64,000 nt of DNA. Origin: an uncultured Mesonia sp. GTDB taxonomy: Bacteria; Bacteroidota; Bacteroidia; Flavobacteriales; Flavobacteriaceae. Of this stretch, positions 8,113 through 17,127 are shown piece after piece. A model generated the notes under the pieces. It did no database searches. It saw only the letters and a list, made by a program, of their open reading frames with translations, and was not told the DNA's origin. The position numbers and the translations under genes were made by a program. Every line of letters begins with the position of its first letter. The stretch's first letter is position 1. The stretch covers positions 51,497-115,496 of the forward strand of contig CATQIB010000022.1 in the NCBI GenBank assembly GCA_958296185.1, given 5' to 3'.

Positions 8113-10098
8113 TTATTCACTTTCTATAATTCCTAATTCTTTTAATTTTTCTACTTTTTCAGTTTTCAATGCTTTTGCTCTGTAATTTGCTCTTTGCTGA
8201 TTTACCCAAATATAAATCTCTTTATCAAATTCAGACGTAATTTCTTTTGTTTCATATTCCTCTCTAAAAAGTTCAATGATTTCAATATATTCATCCCACT
8301 TTTTTCTTTTTTTACTCCTTGCAGGAAGTTTTATGTTTAACTTTTTTAGTTCATTAATTTGTTCTTCTTTTAGTCTGCCATATCTAAAAGTTCTTTTTTG
8401 GTTATGAAGCCATTTAGCCAATTTAGGATATTCAAGATTATCTTTTTTTAAATCTGGATTCTTTAATTTTTTTAACTTGTTTAAGTTATTATACCAATTC
8501 TGTGTAATATGTCCGCCTTTTTCTTTTTTTGATTTCGTTCCAATTTCAAAGAACCCAATTTGATGCAATTTTTCTTTTTTCCAATCTTCTTTAATTCCTT
8601 TTGTTTTTATGCGATAAACATAATTTCCAAGATTTGGATTTGGTTTGTAATTTGATGGGATATTAAAATCTCCAAATTCTTTTTTGTATTCTTGAATTTC
8701 TTTAATTCTTTGGTCAAAATTATAAACATCCATATCCCAAATAACACCCATATCTTCTAAAAGACCAATTCTTTCCTCGTTCAAAAAATCTCTTTTCTTT
8801 TTGTAATATGTTCTTTGGTCATTTAACCATTTACCAAGTTTTGGGTATTTAGGATTCTTAAAAGTTTGTGAAACATTGCAATCTCCAAATTCTATTTTAT
8901 ATTGTTCTAAAAGTGCTAATTTATCGAGCCAATCATCTTCGTTATTTAATGACCTAACTCCATCCATTTCCCATTTAAAACCTATTTTTTCGAGTTTTTC
9001 TATTTGCCAATCTTTTAGTTTTCCTTTTTTATATTTTCCTCGTTCCAAAGCAACCCAATTTGAAATATAAAAAAGAGGATGAGTATTATCTTTATATCTT
9101 TTTACATTACTTTCTCCTGTTTCTTTATAGACTTTTAATAATTGACTATAACTGTCGAGCCATTTTTTGTCCCAATACAATACGTGAGCATCTCCGAAAT
9201 AGAAATTTATTGTTTTTAATTTCTCTAAATGTTCTTTAGGTAAGATTCCAGCTTTAAATAATTGTTTTTGTTTACTATACCAACCGTAAAGTGTTCTGTC
9301 TTTGTATTCTCTTGGAACTGTACAATGTTCATTTTCTTTATAGAAAAGTTCCATTTTTTTAAACATATAATCCCACTTCGCAAGATAATCTTCTGTTATT
9401 TTTAGTATTGACTGATACTTTTTAATCGGTTTCTTTTCCTTGATTTCTAAATTACCTAAATCAGTAATTTTCGGATTTCTACCTCTTTTTTTTGAGTTAT
9501 CGTGAATATTTGAATTGTAGTCAGAGCCTTTTGAAAATTCTTCAGATGATACTTTATCTTCAAGAACAAGTTTATTCAAGTATTCACTTGTCAATAATTC
9601 CAGATTTGGGTCGCTAAAATCGAAAAATGAAGAATAAAATTCTTTTAACTGATTTATAATTTTTAATCCACTTTTGTCAGTATTTGTAAAGTCCAAAAGG
9701 ATTGAGGACTCAACGTTATAAAAAAGTCCTGATTTAGTAAGATTTGATGAACCTGTAATTATTCTATTTCTATCTCCTTCAAATAAGTAAATTTTTGGAT
9801 GGTAAATGTAACTGTCAGAATAATAAATGTACGTTTCTGTGTCTAATTCTAAAAGTAATTCGAGAGCCTCTTTTGATGTAACTCTTTCATCAATTCCAAC
9901 ATAGAAAGTTACATTTCTATTTTCTTTTCTTGCTTGTTTTATGAAAGGTGCTAAATAGTTTAAACCAGGTTTTCTCAAAAATGCGACAAAGATTGTTATT
10001 TGTGTAAATGATTCGTCTTTTATAGCAGAACAAACGTGATTTCCGCACGTTTCATCTTCTTCGAGATGTAAGCCTTGTCCTAAAAATTCTACTATCAT
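8113..10098 (-). CDS. Phospholipase-D-like nuclease with six helicase-associated repeats
   Basis: A 661-residue protein. Residues 1-170 form a PLD-type domain: His100 and Lys102 in IYHPKIYLFEGDR, then GSSNLTKSG with Asn119, a pattern found in NgoFVII-like restriction nucleases. From about residue 235 to the end I count six degenerate helicase-associated (HA) repeats of 60-70 residues, each with W at the start, a central GxW/IxxWxxxQR element and a terminal LxxLG/F. HA repeats normally follow a DEAD helicase, but no helicase motif is present here. A defence role is my inference from the PLD domain and the cassette context. Its stop codon is 4 bases from the cassette core, so the gene fills the cassette. 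The IS3-type element lies just upstream of its start. Confidence 0.75.
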   Translation of the reverse strand: MIVEFLGQGLHLEEDETCGNHVCSAIKDESFTQITIFVAFLRKPGLNYLAPFIKQARKENRNVTFYVGIDERVTSKEALELLLELDTETYIYYSDSYIYHPKIYLFEGDRNRIITGSSNLTKSGLFYNVESSILLDFTNTDKSGLKIINQLKEFYSSFFDFSDPNLELLTSEYLNKLVLEDKVSSEEFSKGSDYNSNIHDNSKKRGRNPKITDLGNLEIKEKKPIKKYQSILKITEDYLAKWDYMFKKMELFYKENEHCTVPREYKDRTLYGWYSKQKQLFKAGILPKEHLEKLKTINFYFGDAHVLYWDKKWLDSYSQLLKVYKETGESNVKRYKDNTHPLFYISNWVALERGKYKKGKLKDWQIEKLEKIGFKWEMDGVRSLNNEDDWLDKLALLEQYKIEFGDCNVSQTFKNPKYPKLGKWLNDQRTYYKKKRDFLNEERIGLLEDMGVIWDMDVYNFDQRIKEIQEYKKEFGDFNIPSNYKPNPNLGNYVYRIKTKGIKEDWKKEKLHQIGFFEIGTKSKKEKGGHITQNWYNNLNKLKKLKNPDLKKDNLEYPKLAKWLHNQKRTFRYGRLKEEQINELKKLNIKLPARSKKRKKWDEYIEIIELFREEYETKEITSEFDKEIYIWVNQQRANYRAKALKTEKVEKLKELGIIESE

Positions 10099-10180
10099 TC
10101 TTCTTTCACGGATTTTTTTGTATTATACTGAAATAGGTTGACCTTTTTTACGGTCTTTTTTGGTTGATTAACTACTACTT

Positions 10181-11073
10181 TTAGATAGTAAGTTCAGGTA
10201 AATTTACATTATTTTTTCGATAGGATCTGTATTTGATCGTTGGATTTTTGTGGACTTCAGCTGGCTTTCTTAAATCCAGGCTAAAATGTGTTCTTAGGTT
10301 ATTGTAAATATACACTGCTTGTGCTGTCATTTTCTGCGCTAATTCAGTGTTTTTAATCGTTTGTTTTAATCCATATTCATATTTAAGTGTCCTGTTAATA
10401 CGCTCTGCAACTGCGTTTTCATAAGGATCATACTGTTCGGTCATACTCATAACAATATTATTTTTTTCAGCAAATTGGGTGTATTTGGGGTTACAGTATT
10501 GAAAACCTCTATCGGAATGATGGATGAGTCTTTCACTTGGGTATTCTCTATTTTTAATGGCCATAGCGAGCGCATCTATGCAAAGCGATGTTCTCATATG
10601 GTTATCTAGTTTATAGCCCATAATTTGCTTGGAATAAGCGTCTGTAACAATGGCTAAATAATTATGGCCGTATTGTGTTTTAATGTAAGTGATATCGCTT
10701 ACCCATAATTGTTCTGGACGAGTAGGAACCTGATCTTTAACTAGGTTTTTATATTTTTTGTACATATGGTTTGAGTTGGTGGTGGTGATGTAATTTTTAC
10801 GTTTTGGAACTAAAAGATTATTGAGTCTTAAGAAACGGTAAAACTTATCCCTGCCAATCTTAATGTCAGCGTTTATAAAGTCTTGTTTTAGTTCTGCATA
10901 AAGTTTAATCCCGCCCGTTTTTGAGCCTACTTTTTTACGGTAGTCCTTAACCAATTTGATTAACTTTTGATGGTCTATTTCTTGTTTTTGTTGTGCTTTG
11001 ATTCTTTTGTAGAAAGCTTGTTTAGATATCCCAAAACATCCATAGAGCCACTTTCTTTTATACGTGCTTTTTT
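10181..11073 (-). CDS. IS3 transposase OrfB (by -1 frameshift from OrfA)
   Basis: The rve-type integrase part. The DDE motifs are LWVSDITYIKT (Asp), IVTDAYSK (Asp near HHSDRGFQY) and NAVAERINRTLKYEY (Glu). The frame is open well upstream of the first ATG (10,954) and reads LYGCFGISKQAFYKR there, the usual start of OrfB. It enters OrfA's frame near AAAAAAG at 11067-11073, a canonical -1 slippage heptamer, so the protein is most likely made as an OrfAB fusion. There is no internal stop, so it is potentially functional. Confidence 0.88.
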
Positions 11074-11433
11074 CTTTTGCTCTATCTCTTTTACTAATGT
11101 TTTGGGCAATGACTTTTTTGCCATATCTACCCCTGTAATAAGTTCCATATCAGCAATAATGTCTTGCTGAAAGTCTTTCTGAAACTCCAGTTCCTCAATC
11201 TTTTCCTTTAACTTTTTAATTTCATCGTTTTTACTCATACCATTACTTTGTTGTACTAAGGTACTGTATTTTCTTAACCAATAGGTAATAGTTGTTCTAG
11301 GAACATCATATTTTTTGGAAGCTTGCGTGCTAGAGATGTGTCCGGTTAGAATTTGGTCAACGACTAAAAGTTTGGTTTCTAGATTGACTTTTTGATAGCT
11401 TTTTTTTCGCCAGTGGTCTTTTTTTGTTTTCAT
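10975..11433 (-). CDS. IS3 transposase OrfA
   Basis: A 152-residue protein with an N-terminal helix-turn-helix (VDQILTGHISSTQASKKY, then VPRTTITYWLRKY) for end recognition and a leucine-rich coiled coil (EIKKLKEKIEELEFQ) at about residues 65-85 for multimerisation, as is usual in the IS3 family. It ends at 10,975 after running through the slippage site at 11067-11073, where a fraction of ribosomes would enter the OrfB frame. Confidence 0.88.
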   Translation of the reverse strand: MKTKKDHWRKKSYQKVNLETKLLVVDQILTGHISSTQASKKYDVPRTTITYWLRKYSTLVQQSNGMSKNDEIKKLKEKIEELEFQKDFQQDIIADMELITGVDMAKKSLPKTLVKEIEQKKKARIKESGSMDVLGYLNKLSTKESKHNKNKK

Positions 11434-11497
11434 AAGTGACTATAATTAAGGGTTTAATTTTTAGTCAACCTATTTCAGGAAAGTTCATTTTTCAAAT

Positions 11498-11634
11498 GTT
11501 GCACAACGGTTTTGTATAACAATCAGTTGCGGATTGTTTAAAAACTAAGATAGCTAAAATTACCGACTTTTAAGCTTGCGCGGTTGTGTCCGCAGGACAC
11601 AAAGCCGCAATTGTTGTTATACGTTGTTGGCAAA
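11498..11634 (-). repeat. attC-like site of cassette C, uninterrupted
   Basis: The reference site without an IS. On the minus strand it begins TTTGCCAAC (end of cassette C), then AACGTATAACAACAATTGCGG, a central loop with a TTGTGTCC-GC-AGGACACAA hairpin, then CCGCAACTGATTGTTATAC-AAAACC and the core GTTGTGCAAC that starts cassette B. GTATAACAA/TTGTTATAC is a perfect 9-base stem, followed by an ATTGCGG/CCGCAAC stem with a CA/TGA bulge. It shows the intact AACGGTTTTGTATA sequence that the IS copies interrupt elsewhere. Confidence 0.75.
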
Positions 11635-11685
11635 TCGTTTTTTTAATCAGAATAATAATTTTTAAAATATTTTTTATGATAAAAA

Positions 11686-12228
11686 TCAATCATTTTTATT
11701 TAAATCGTCAGAATTTTTGGCCTGTAATGTGTCATTTGATTTTTGCATTATGGATTTTGATGTCAATTTTACAATGGAATCAAATCTCGAATTTAAAGCT
11801 TCAAAATCAGTTTTTAATTTTTGAAAATCAGAAATGTCTACAGTTGGTTGAAAAACCTTATAAATTCCAAACAGACCGAAAATAACAAAAAAAGACAGAT
11901 AAATTTTTTGATAGGTATTCAATGGTGATTTTTTTAAATGTTTTTCATATTTAAAATGTCCACCGACTTCTTTAGCTTTAATCCCTTTATCAGTTAATCT
12001 TAGCGCTGTAGGATTTGAATTATTAAAAGTCTCAAAATATCCATAAGTAATACCAAGTCTTGAAACTGTGCCTCCTAATTCATTAAAATAGTGTCTATTT
12101 TCATCCGTTTCATTATCAAAATTATAGTTTAAATGTTCACTTAAAATTCTATGTACATTAAAGTTTGTAATATCTTTAATTTCTATTAGAATAGCATCTA
12201 AACATTCAATTGGAGTTTTATTTTTCAT
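11686..12228 (-). CDS. Hypothetical protein with one membrane segment (cassette C)
   Basis: A 180-residue protein of unknown function. Residues 1-90 look like a small soluble domain possibly related to winged helix (LGGTVSRLGITYGYFETF, LRLTDKGIKA). A transmembrane helix follows at about 108-124 (IYLSFFVIFGLFGIYKVF), then a short coiled coil (FQKLKTDFEALNSRFDSIV). It is the only gene of cassette C and fills it: the start is 16 bases from the upstream IS-occupied core and the stop 52 bases from the downstream core. There is no promoter of its own that I can identify. Confidence 0.7.
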   Translation of the reverse strand: MKNKTPIECLDAILIEIKDITNFNVHRILSEHLNYNFDNETDENRHYFNELGGTVSRLGITYGYFETFNNSNPTALRLTDKGIKAKEVGGHFKYEKHLKKSPLNTYQKIYLSFFVIFGLFGIYKVFQPTVDISDFQKLKTDFEALNSRFDSIVKLTSKSIMQKSNDTLQAKNSDDLNKND

Positions 12229-12244
12229 AAATGTTTGCCAACGG

Positions 12245-13902
12245 CAGTCAGTCTCAAAACTACCAATTAATGCTCTTAAAAATACTATTTTTCTGATTTT
12301 TATGAAATTTATCGATGAGTCAATATTTTTTGAAAATGATTTTTAGGGGCGTAAAAACAGTTTAAAATGAGTGCTAGTTGCATTTCTAGGTGATTAATAG
12401 CGGTTTTGACATTGGTGAAGCACAATTTCTTCTGCTTAATTAACTTCAAGATCCTTTTCAAGTTATAAGCTAACATCATTAGCCTAAATCTGCACTGGCT
12501 GCCTTTATTCCTTTTTTGGTCATAATATGGTCAAATCCCCATTGCCTTTTTAATGTGCCATAAGGATGTTCTACCAAGGCCTGTCGTTTTTTATAAAGGC
12601 GCTCGTTTTTATAAACGCGTTGCGCATTGTTTTGAATATTCTGCGTGAACTGGCTTCGTTGTATCACTTTTCCATTTGTTTTAGCCCTGGTACATTGGTC
12701 TCGTACCGGGCACTCTTTGCAAGCCTTAGTTTTATATTGTTTGAAAGTGTAATTACGCCCTTTGTAACGTGTGCCATTGGAGGTTAACTGTTTTCCTTGT
12801 GGGACAGGTATAAGTATCATCATTAGAATTATATATAAAATATTCAGCATTATAATCAGGGTTTGGAGCTTGGCTTTTTCGTCCTATCGCAGGAATAGCA
12901 ACCAAGGTGTTTATTCCCAGTTGGTCTGCTATATGAAATTCACTGCCCGTGTGGTATCCTTTATCATAGAGGGCGGTAAACGAACTGGTCCTTAAAATAG
13001 ATTTTGCCCTTCTAAGCATTATTCCCATTGCTTTCTTATCGTTTTGGTTGCTAAGCTTATAATCTATTAGTAATTTGTATTTGGCATCTACGGTGGTTTG
13101 TGCGGTATAACATACTTCGGTAATCATCCCACGCACAATTTGGTGCCTGCTGTCTGGATCTGATGTAGATAATTGCGGGTTTTCTGTACTGGTGTCTTCT
13201 TTCAATTCTTTTTGAATCTGTTCGTATTTCACACGTTGTACCTTACGTTGGGCAATCTCTTTTTTATCTCAGTTTTAGTATCCTTGTCGGCTTGGGCTAG
13301 AGCTTTGTTATGGGCAGCGAGCTTTTGATCTATATAATCTAGGTGGCGTTGCACCTTCTTGTTATTATAGTTGTTTTTCTTACTGTTCTGAGCTCTTAAT
13401 TTTGTTGAATCTCCAGCGATAAGTTCGCCGCCTATAAGGTTAAAATTTTTGGCAATGCTAACACTCGCCCTAAACACACGAGCGATTGCCTTTGGATTGT
13501 TTTTTCTAAAGCGTGCAATGGTATTATGGTCTGGCTTTAGGTTTTTTAAAAGCAAATAACTTCCAGATTGCGGTGACATTCTTTTTCTAGGTGGCGTGAA
13601 GAACGCATCCGGTTCATATAGCCATAAATATAAAGCTTGAGTAAATCGCCTGGATGGTAGGGCGGACGTCCTTGAGTTGCTAAGCTGTTAAAGCCTAGTT
13701 CTTGCAAATCTAACTGCTCCACAAACTGATCGATAAAACGAACGCTGTTATCGGCAGGGACCATATCGTCTAAACAAGTGCTGTATAAAGTTAATTGCTC
13801 CCGGTCTTCTCCTTGTTGATATTCCATTTTTAAAGATAAAAAAAATTAAAAATATATCCTTAAAAAAAGACTGCAATGATGGCATGGTTTTGAGACAGTC
13901 TG
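12245..13902 (-). mobile_element. IS1182-type element, copy 4 (frameshifted)
   Basis: A 1658-bp copy flanked by ACGG at 12241-12244 and 13903-13906. The flanks are TTTGCCA-ACGG (cassette C start) and ACGG-TTTTGTATAATGCGC (site of cassette D). Compared with copy 2 I see only four differences, all one-base changes in short runs: one extra G near 12,802 and one base missing near 12,484, near 13,262 and near 13,552. Confidence 0.93.
12309..13827 (-). pseudogene. IS1182-family transposase, frameshifted (copy 4)
   Basis: The same coding sequence as copies 2 and 3, broken into several frames by four single-base indels in short homopolymers (CC to C, a T run shortened, GG to GGG, CCC to CC). No substitution was noticed, so either these are very recent or they are sequencing errors. 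The DDE residues are still encoded. As written the gene cannot make a full protein. Confidence 0.88.
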
Positions 13903-14042
13903 ACGGTTTTGTATAATGCGCGTTCTGCGCTCTTAAAATTAGTTATTTTTCAGTTAGGGTAGAGAAGTGACGTTTCTAGTAAGCCTTTTCAACAGTTTGA
14001 CCATCTGCGCAGTTCAATGCGCATTATACGTTGTTGTACACC
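13903..14042 (-). repeat. attC-like site of cassette D, IS-interrupted
   Basis: The strongest stem of the set: plus-strand GTATAATGCGC-GTTC-TGCGC near the left against GCGCA-GTTCAA-TGCGCATTATAC near the right. The inside differs from the other sites, but the outer GTATAAT.../ATTATAC plus GTT core layout is the same. The right core is GTTGTACACC (14033-14042), whose partner GGTGTACAAC lies at 14685-14694. IS copy 4 occupies the left core. Confidence 0.72.
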
Positions 14043-14047
14043 GTTTT

Positions 14048-14665
14048 TTATTCAGTTAATAATAGCTTTTCGTCATACCAAACATCTTCGTAACTGTTTT
14101 TGTCAATTAAAAATCGATAGCCAATATCAAGTCCGAAATACTTAATTAGTTCAGGTCGTATTTGAAGTAAATGTTCCGCACACATTGGTTTGAAAAAATT
14201 ATCGGATTCCGAATATTCGCCAGTCCAAATGTACCATCCTGTAGTTCCTTTTTCTTTTGGGTGTCTCAATCCGTGAATTGGGTCAGCATTTAAGTCAGAA
14301 CCGATTCCGATTTTCAATTTTCTATTTATCGGATTCCATTTTGATTGGTATTTTTTACAAATTCCTTTTTGTCGGTCGATATGAACGTTCCAGTCATTAT
14401 AATCGGCTAGCAAATTCTCATCTGTTTTCAGTTGGTGTTTCCAAAGTCGAATATTTATCTGGTTGATGGGAAAATTTATTGTTTGATTATCCCATTGGAA
14501 AATCACATCAGAAATTACATCATCGTCCCATTCATAAATATCACATTCCCCCATCATTAATTCAGAGGCGTAATTTTCTAAATCCACTTTATTAAGCTGT
14601 CCGTTTAAAAATTGGTCGCATTTAGCGATTAAATCAGAACGTGATATTTTAATTTCTTGGTTCAA
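14048..14665 (-). CDS. Imm33-like domain protein (cassette D)
   Basis: A 205-residue protein. The C-terminal half (from HGLRHPKEKGTTGWYIWTG through FKPMCAEHLLQIRPELIKY to YEDVWYDEKLL) matches the pattern of the Imm33-like/DUF2185-type domain associated with polymorphic-toxin immunity. Residues 1-95 are an acidic domain (QLNKVDLENYASELMMGE) that I cannot place, perhaps a second immunity-like domain. No toxin gene is adjacent. An orphan immunity gene in a cassette would protect against toxins from neighbouring cells, which is inference. The stop is 6 bases from the cassette core. Confidence 0.65.
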   Translation of the reverse strand: MNQEIKISRSDLIAKCDQFLNGQLNKVDLENYASELMMGECDIYEWDDDVISDVIFQWDNQTINFPINQINIRLWKHQLKTDENLLADYNDWNVHIDRQKGICKKYQSKWNPINRKLKIGIGSDLNADPIHGLRHPKEKGTTGWYIWTGEYSESDNFFKPMCAEHLLQIRPELIKYFGLDIGYRFLIDKNSYEDVWYDEKLLLTE

Positions 14666-14696
14666 TCTGTGGTTCGGTCAAAATGGTGTACAACGG

Positions 14697-16358
14697 CAGT
14701 CAGTCTCAAAACTACCAATTAATGCTCTTAAAAATACTATTTTTCTGATTTTTATGAAATTTATCGATGAGTCAATATTTTTTGAAAATGATTTTTTAGG
14801 GGCGTAAAAACAGTTTAAAATGAGTGCTAGTTGCATTTCTAGGTGATTAATAGCGGTTTTGACATTGGTGAAGCACAATTTCTTCTGCTTAATTAACTTC
14901 AAGATCCTTTTCAAGTTATAAGCTAACATCATTAGCCCTAAATCTGCACTGGCTGCCTTTATTCCTTTTTTGGTCATAATATGGTCAAATCCCCATTGCC
15001 TTTTTAATGTGCCATAAGGATGTTCTACCAAGGCCTGTCGTTTTTTATAAAGGCGCTCGTTTTTATAAACGCGTTGCGCATTGTTTTGAATATTCTGCGT
15101 GAACTGGCTTCGTTGTATCACTTTTCCATTTGTTTTAGCCCTGGTACATTGGTCTCGTACCGGGCACTCTTTGCAAGCCTTAGTTTTATATTGTTTGAAA
15201 GTGTAATTACGCCCTTTGTAACGTGTGCCATTGGAGGTTAACTGTTTTCCTTGTGGACAGGTATAAGTATCATCATTAGAATTATATATAAAATATTCAG
15301 CATTATAATCAGGGTTTGGAGCTTGGCTTTTTCGTCCTATCGCAGGAATAGCAACCAAGGTGTTTATTCCCAGTTGGTCTGCTATATGAAATTCACTGCC
15401 CCGTGTGGTATCCTTTATCATAGAGGGCGGTAAACGAACTGGTCCTTAAAATAGATTTTGCCCTTCTAAGCATTATTCCCATTGCTTTCTTATCGTTTTG
15501 GTTGCTAAGCTTATAATCTATTAGTAATTTGTATTTGGCATCTACGGTGGTTTGTGCGGTATAACATACTTCGGTAATCATCCCACGCACAATTTGGTGC
15601 CTGCTGTCTGGATCTGATGTAGATAATTGCGGTTTTCTGTACTGGTGTCTTCTTTCAATTCTTTTTGAATCTGTTCGTATTTCACACGTTGTACCTTACG
15701 TTGGGCAATCTCTTTTTTTATCTCAGTTTTAGTATCCTTGTCGGCTTGGGCTAGAGCTTTGTTATGGGCAGCGAGCTTTTGATCTATATAATCTAGGTGG
15801 CGTTGCACCTTCTTGTTATTATAGTTGTTTTTCTTACTGTTCTGAGCTCTTAATTTTGTTGAATCTCCAGCGATAAGTTCGCCGCCTATAAGGTTAAAAT
15901 TTTGGCAATGCTAACACTCGCCCTAAACACACGAGCGATTGCCTTTGGATTGTTTTTTCTAAAGCGTGCAATGGTATTATGGTCTGGCTTTAGGTTTTTT
16001 AAAAGCCAAATAACTTCCAGATTGCGGTGACATTCTTTTTCTAGGTGGCGTGAAGAACGCATCCGGTTCATATAGCCATAAATATAAAGCTTGAGTAAAT
16101 CGCCTGGATGGTAGGGCGGACGTCCTTGAGGTTGGCTAAGCTGTTAAAGCCTAGTTCTTGCAAATCTAACTGCTCCACAAACTGATCGATAAAACGAACG
16201 CTGTTATCGGCAGGGACCATATCGTCTAAACAAGTGCTGTATAAAGTTAATTGCTCCCGGTCTTCTCCTTGTTGATATTCCATTTTTAAAGATAAAAAAA
16301 ATTAAAAATATATCCTTAAAAAAAGACTGCAATGATGGCATGGTTTTGAGACAGTCTG
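14697..16358 (-). mobile_element. IS1182-type element, copy 5 (frameshifted)
   Basis: A 1662-bp copy flanked by ACGG at 14693-14696 and 16359-16362. The flanks are GGTGTACA-ACGG (cassette D start) and ACGG-TCTCGTATACC (site of cassette E). It differs from copy 2 by about six single-base homopolymer changes: extra T near 14,800, extra C near 15,403, missing G near 15,633, missing T near 15,902 and two extra G near 16,131-16,136. Confidence 0.93.
14761..16283 (-). pseudogene. IS1182-family transposase, frameshifted (copy 5)
   Basis: The copy-2 coding sequence split into at least five pieces by one-base indels, all of which lengthen or shorten a run of one base. The start codon and all catalytic motifs are still present in some frame. 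The sequence otherwise appears identical to copies 2 and 3, so the breaks are either very young or artefactual. Confidence 0.88.
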
Positions 16359-16488
16359 ACGGTCTCGTATACCGTCAGTTACGGGATTAAAGTTAATGAT
16401 TTTCGGTTAAGCACTGACGTTAGCAATTCCGAGTGGATTCGGACGTAGTCGAATCCGCCGTAATTGCGGTTATACATTGTTGGCATTA
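16359..16488 (-). repeat. attC-like site of cassette E, IS-interrupted
   Basis: The plus-strand arms are GTATACCGTCAGTTACGG and CCGTAATTGCGGTTATAC. The inner boxes GCACTGACGTTAGCAA and a GGATTCGGAC/GTCGAATCC hairpin are present. The right core GTTGGCATTA (16479-16488) pairs with TAATGCCAAC at 16983-16992, the other end of cassette E. IS copy 5 occupies the left core. Confidence 0.72.
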
Positions 16489-16979
16489 GTAATTTTTATT
16501 CGGTTTGTTGTTTTTCCGTTATCAGATATTAAAGTCAGTCCATTATTTTCATCCTTTTCGATAGTCCAATGAAACGACTTTATTCCAGTTTCCAAAACTT
16601 CTATTTTATTCTTTAATCCTGTCATAATAAATCAAGTCATTATTCGCTTTGGTATGAACTCCGGCTTTTAATCGGATTAGAATTCCATTTTTGCAAATAA
16701 ACTCCGTTTTCCGTTCTGTAAAACCAGTCTCCGAAGAATTCCTTCCGAATGTGTTTTTTGGTTCAGTTTTTAAGTGAATAAAAGCAGGTCCAAATCTTAA
16801 TTCTCCAGCATATTTACTCAACAGTTTTAATTCCGAAAATGAAGTCAGTATTGACCATTCGTTTTTTTTCATCAGCATAAGAGTCATATTCCTATATTTT
16901 TGTCAATTCGTTTCCGCTGAAGCAAAAGAACAATCACCAAAATTCCAATTACTATGTATCCTATTGTTACTGTCTCCAT
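16470..16979 (-). pseudogene. Small membrane-anchored hypothetical protein, frameshifted (cassette E)
   Basis: The ATG at 16977-16979 opens a 31-residue piece with a transmembrane helix (TIGYIVIGILVIVLLLQ) and then a stop. The coding sequence resumes in another frame as NEWSILTSFSELKLLSKY... to about 16,610, then again in a third frame (NKIEVLETGIKSFHWTIEK...), ending at a TAA inside the attC-like site. Joined, it would be about 165 residues: an N-terminal anchor and a soluble domain of no family I know. Two single-base indels explain the breaks. It is the only content of cassette E. Confidence 0.55.
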
Positions 16980-16982
16980 TAT

Positions 16983-17127
16983 TAATGCCAACGTGTTTGT
17001 GTATGGTTAGTTGCGTGGTTTAGCAACTAAGTTAACAAACTTTTACGAACCCGAGAAAATTCCGCAGGAATTTTCGCAAGTAAACACTTAAAAAGCAATT
17101 AATTATACACGGTGTTGGGCATAGTTA
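16983..17127 (-). repeat. attC-like site of cassette F, uninterrupted
   Basis: On the minus strand it begins TAACTATGCCCAAC, then CCGTGTATAATTAATTGC, then a central hairpin AAAATTCC-TGCGG-AATTTT, then GCAACTAACCATACAC and the core GTTGGCATTA of cassette E. The left plus-strand core reads AACGTGTTTG instead of AACGGTTTTG, so it lacks the ACGG used by the IS, and no IS is present here. Confidence 0.72.

Larger units (their letters stand above)
10129..11477 (-). mobile_element. IS3-family element
   Basis: About 1349 bp with inverted ends: TGAAATAGGTTGACC at the left and the complement of GTCAACCTATTTCA at the right. It carries orfA and orfB in the usual overlapping arrangement with an A6G slippery heptamer. 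No target duplication is evident with these borders, so the exact ends may be off by 1-3 bases. It sits between the cassette-B core and the start of the PLD-HA gene and therefore separates that gene from upstream transcription. Confidence 0.85.
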
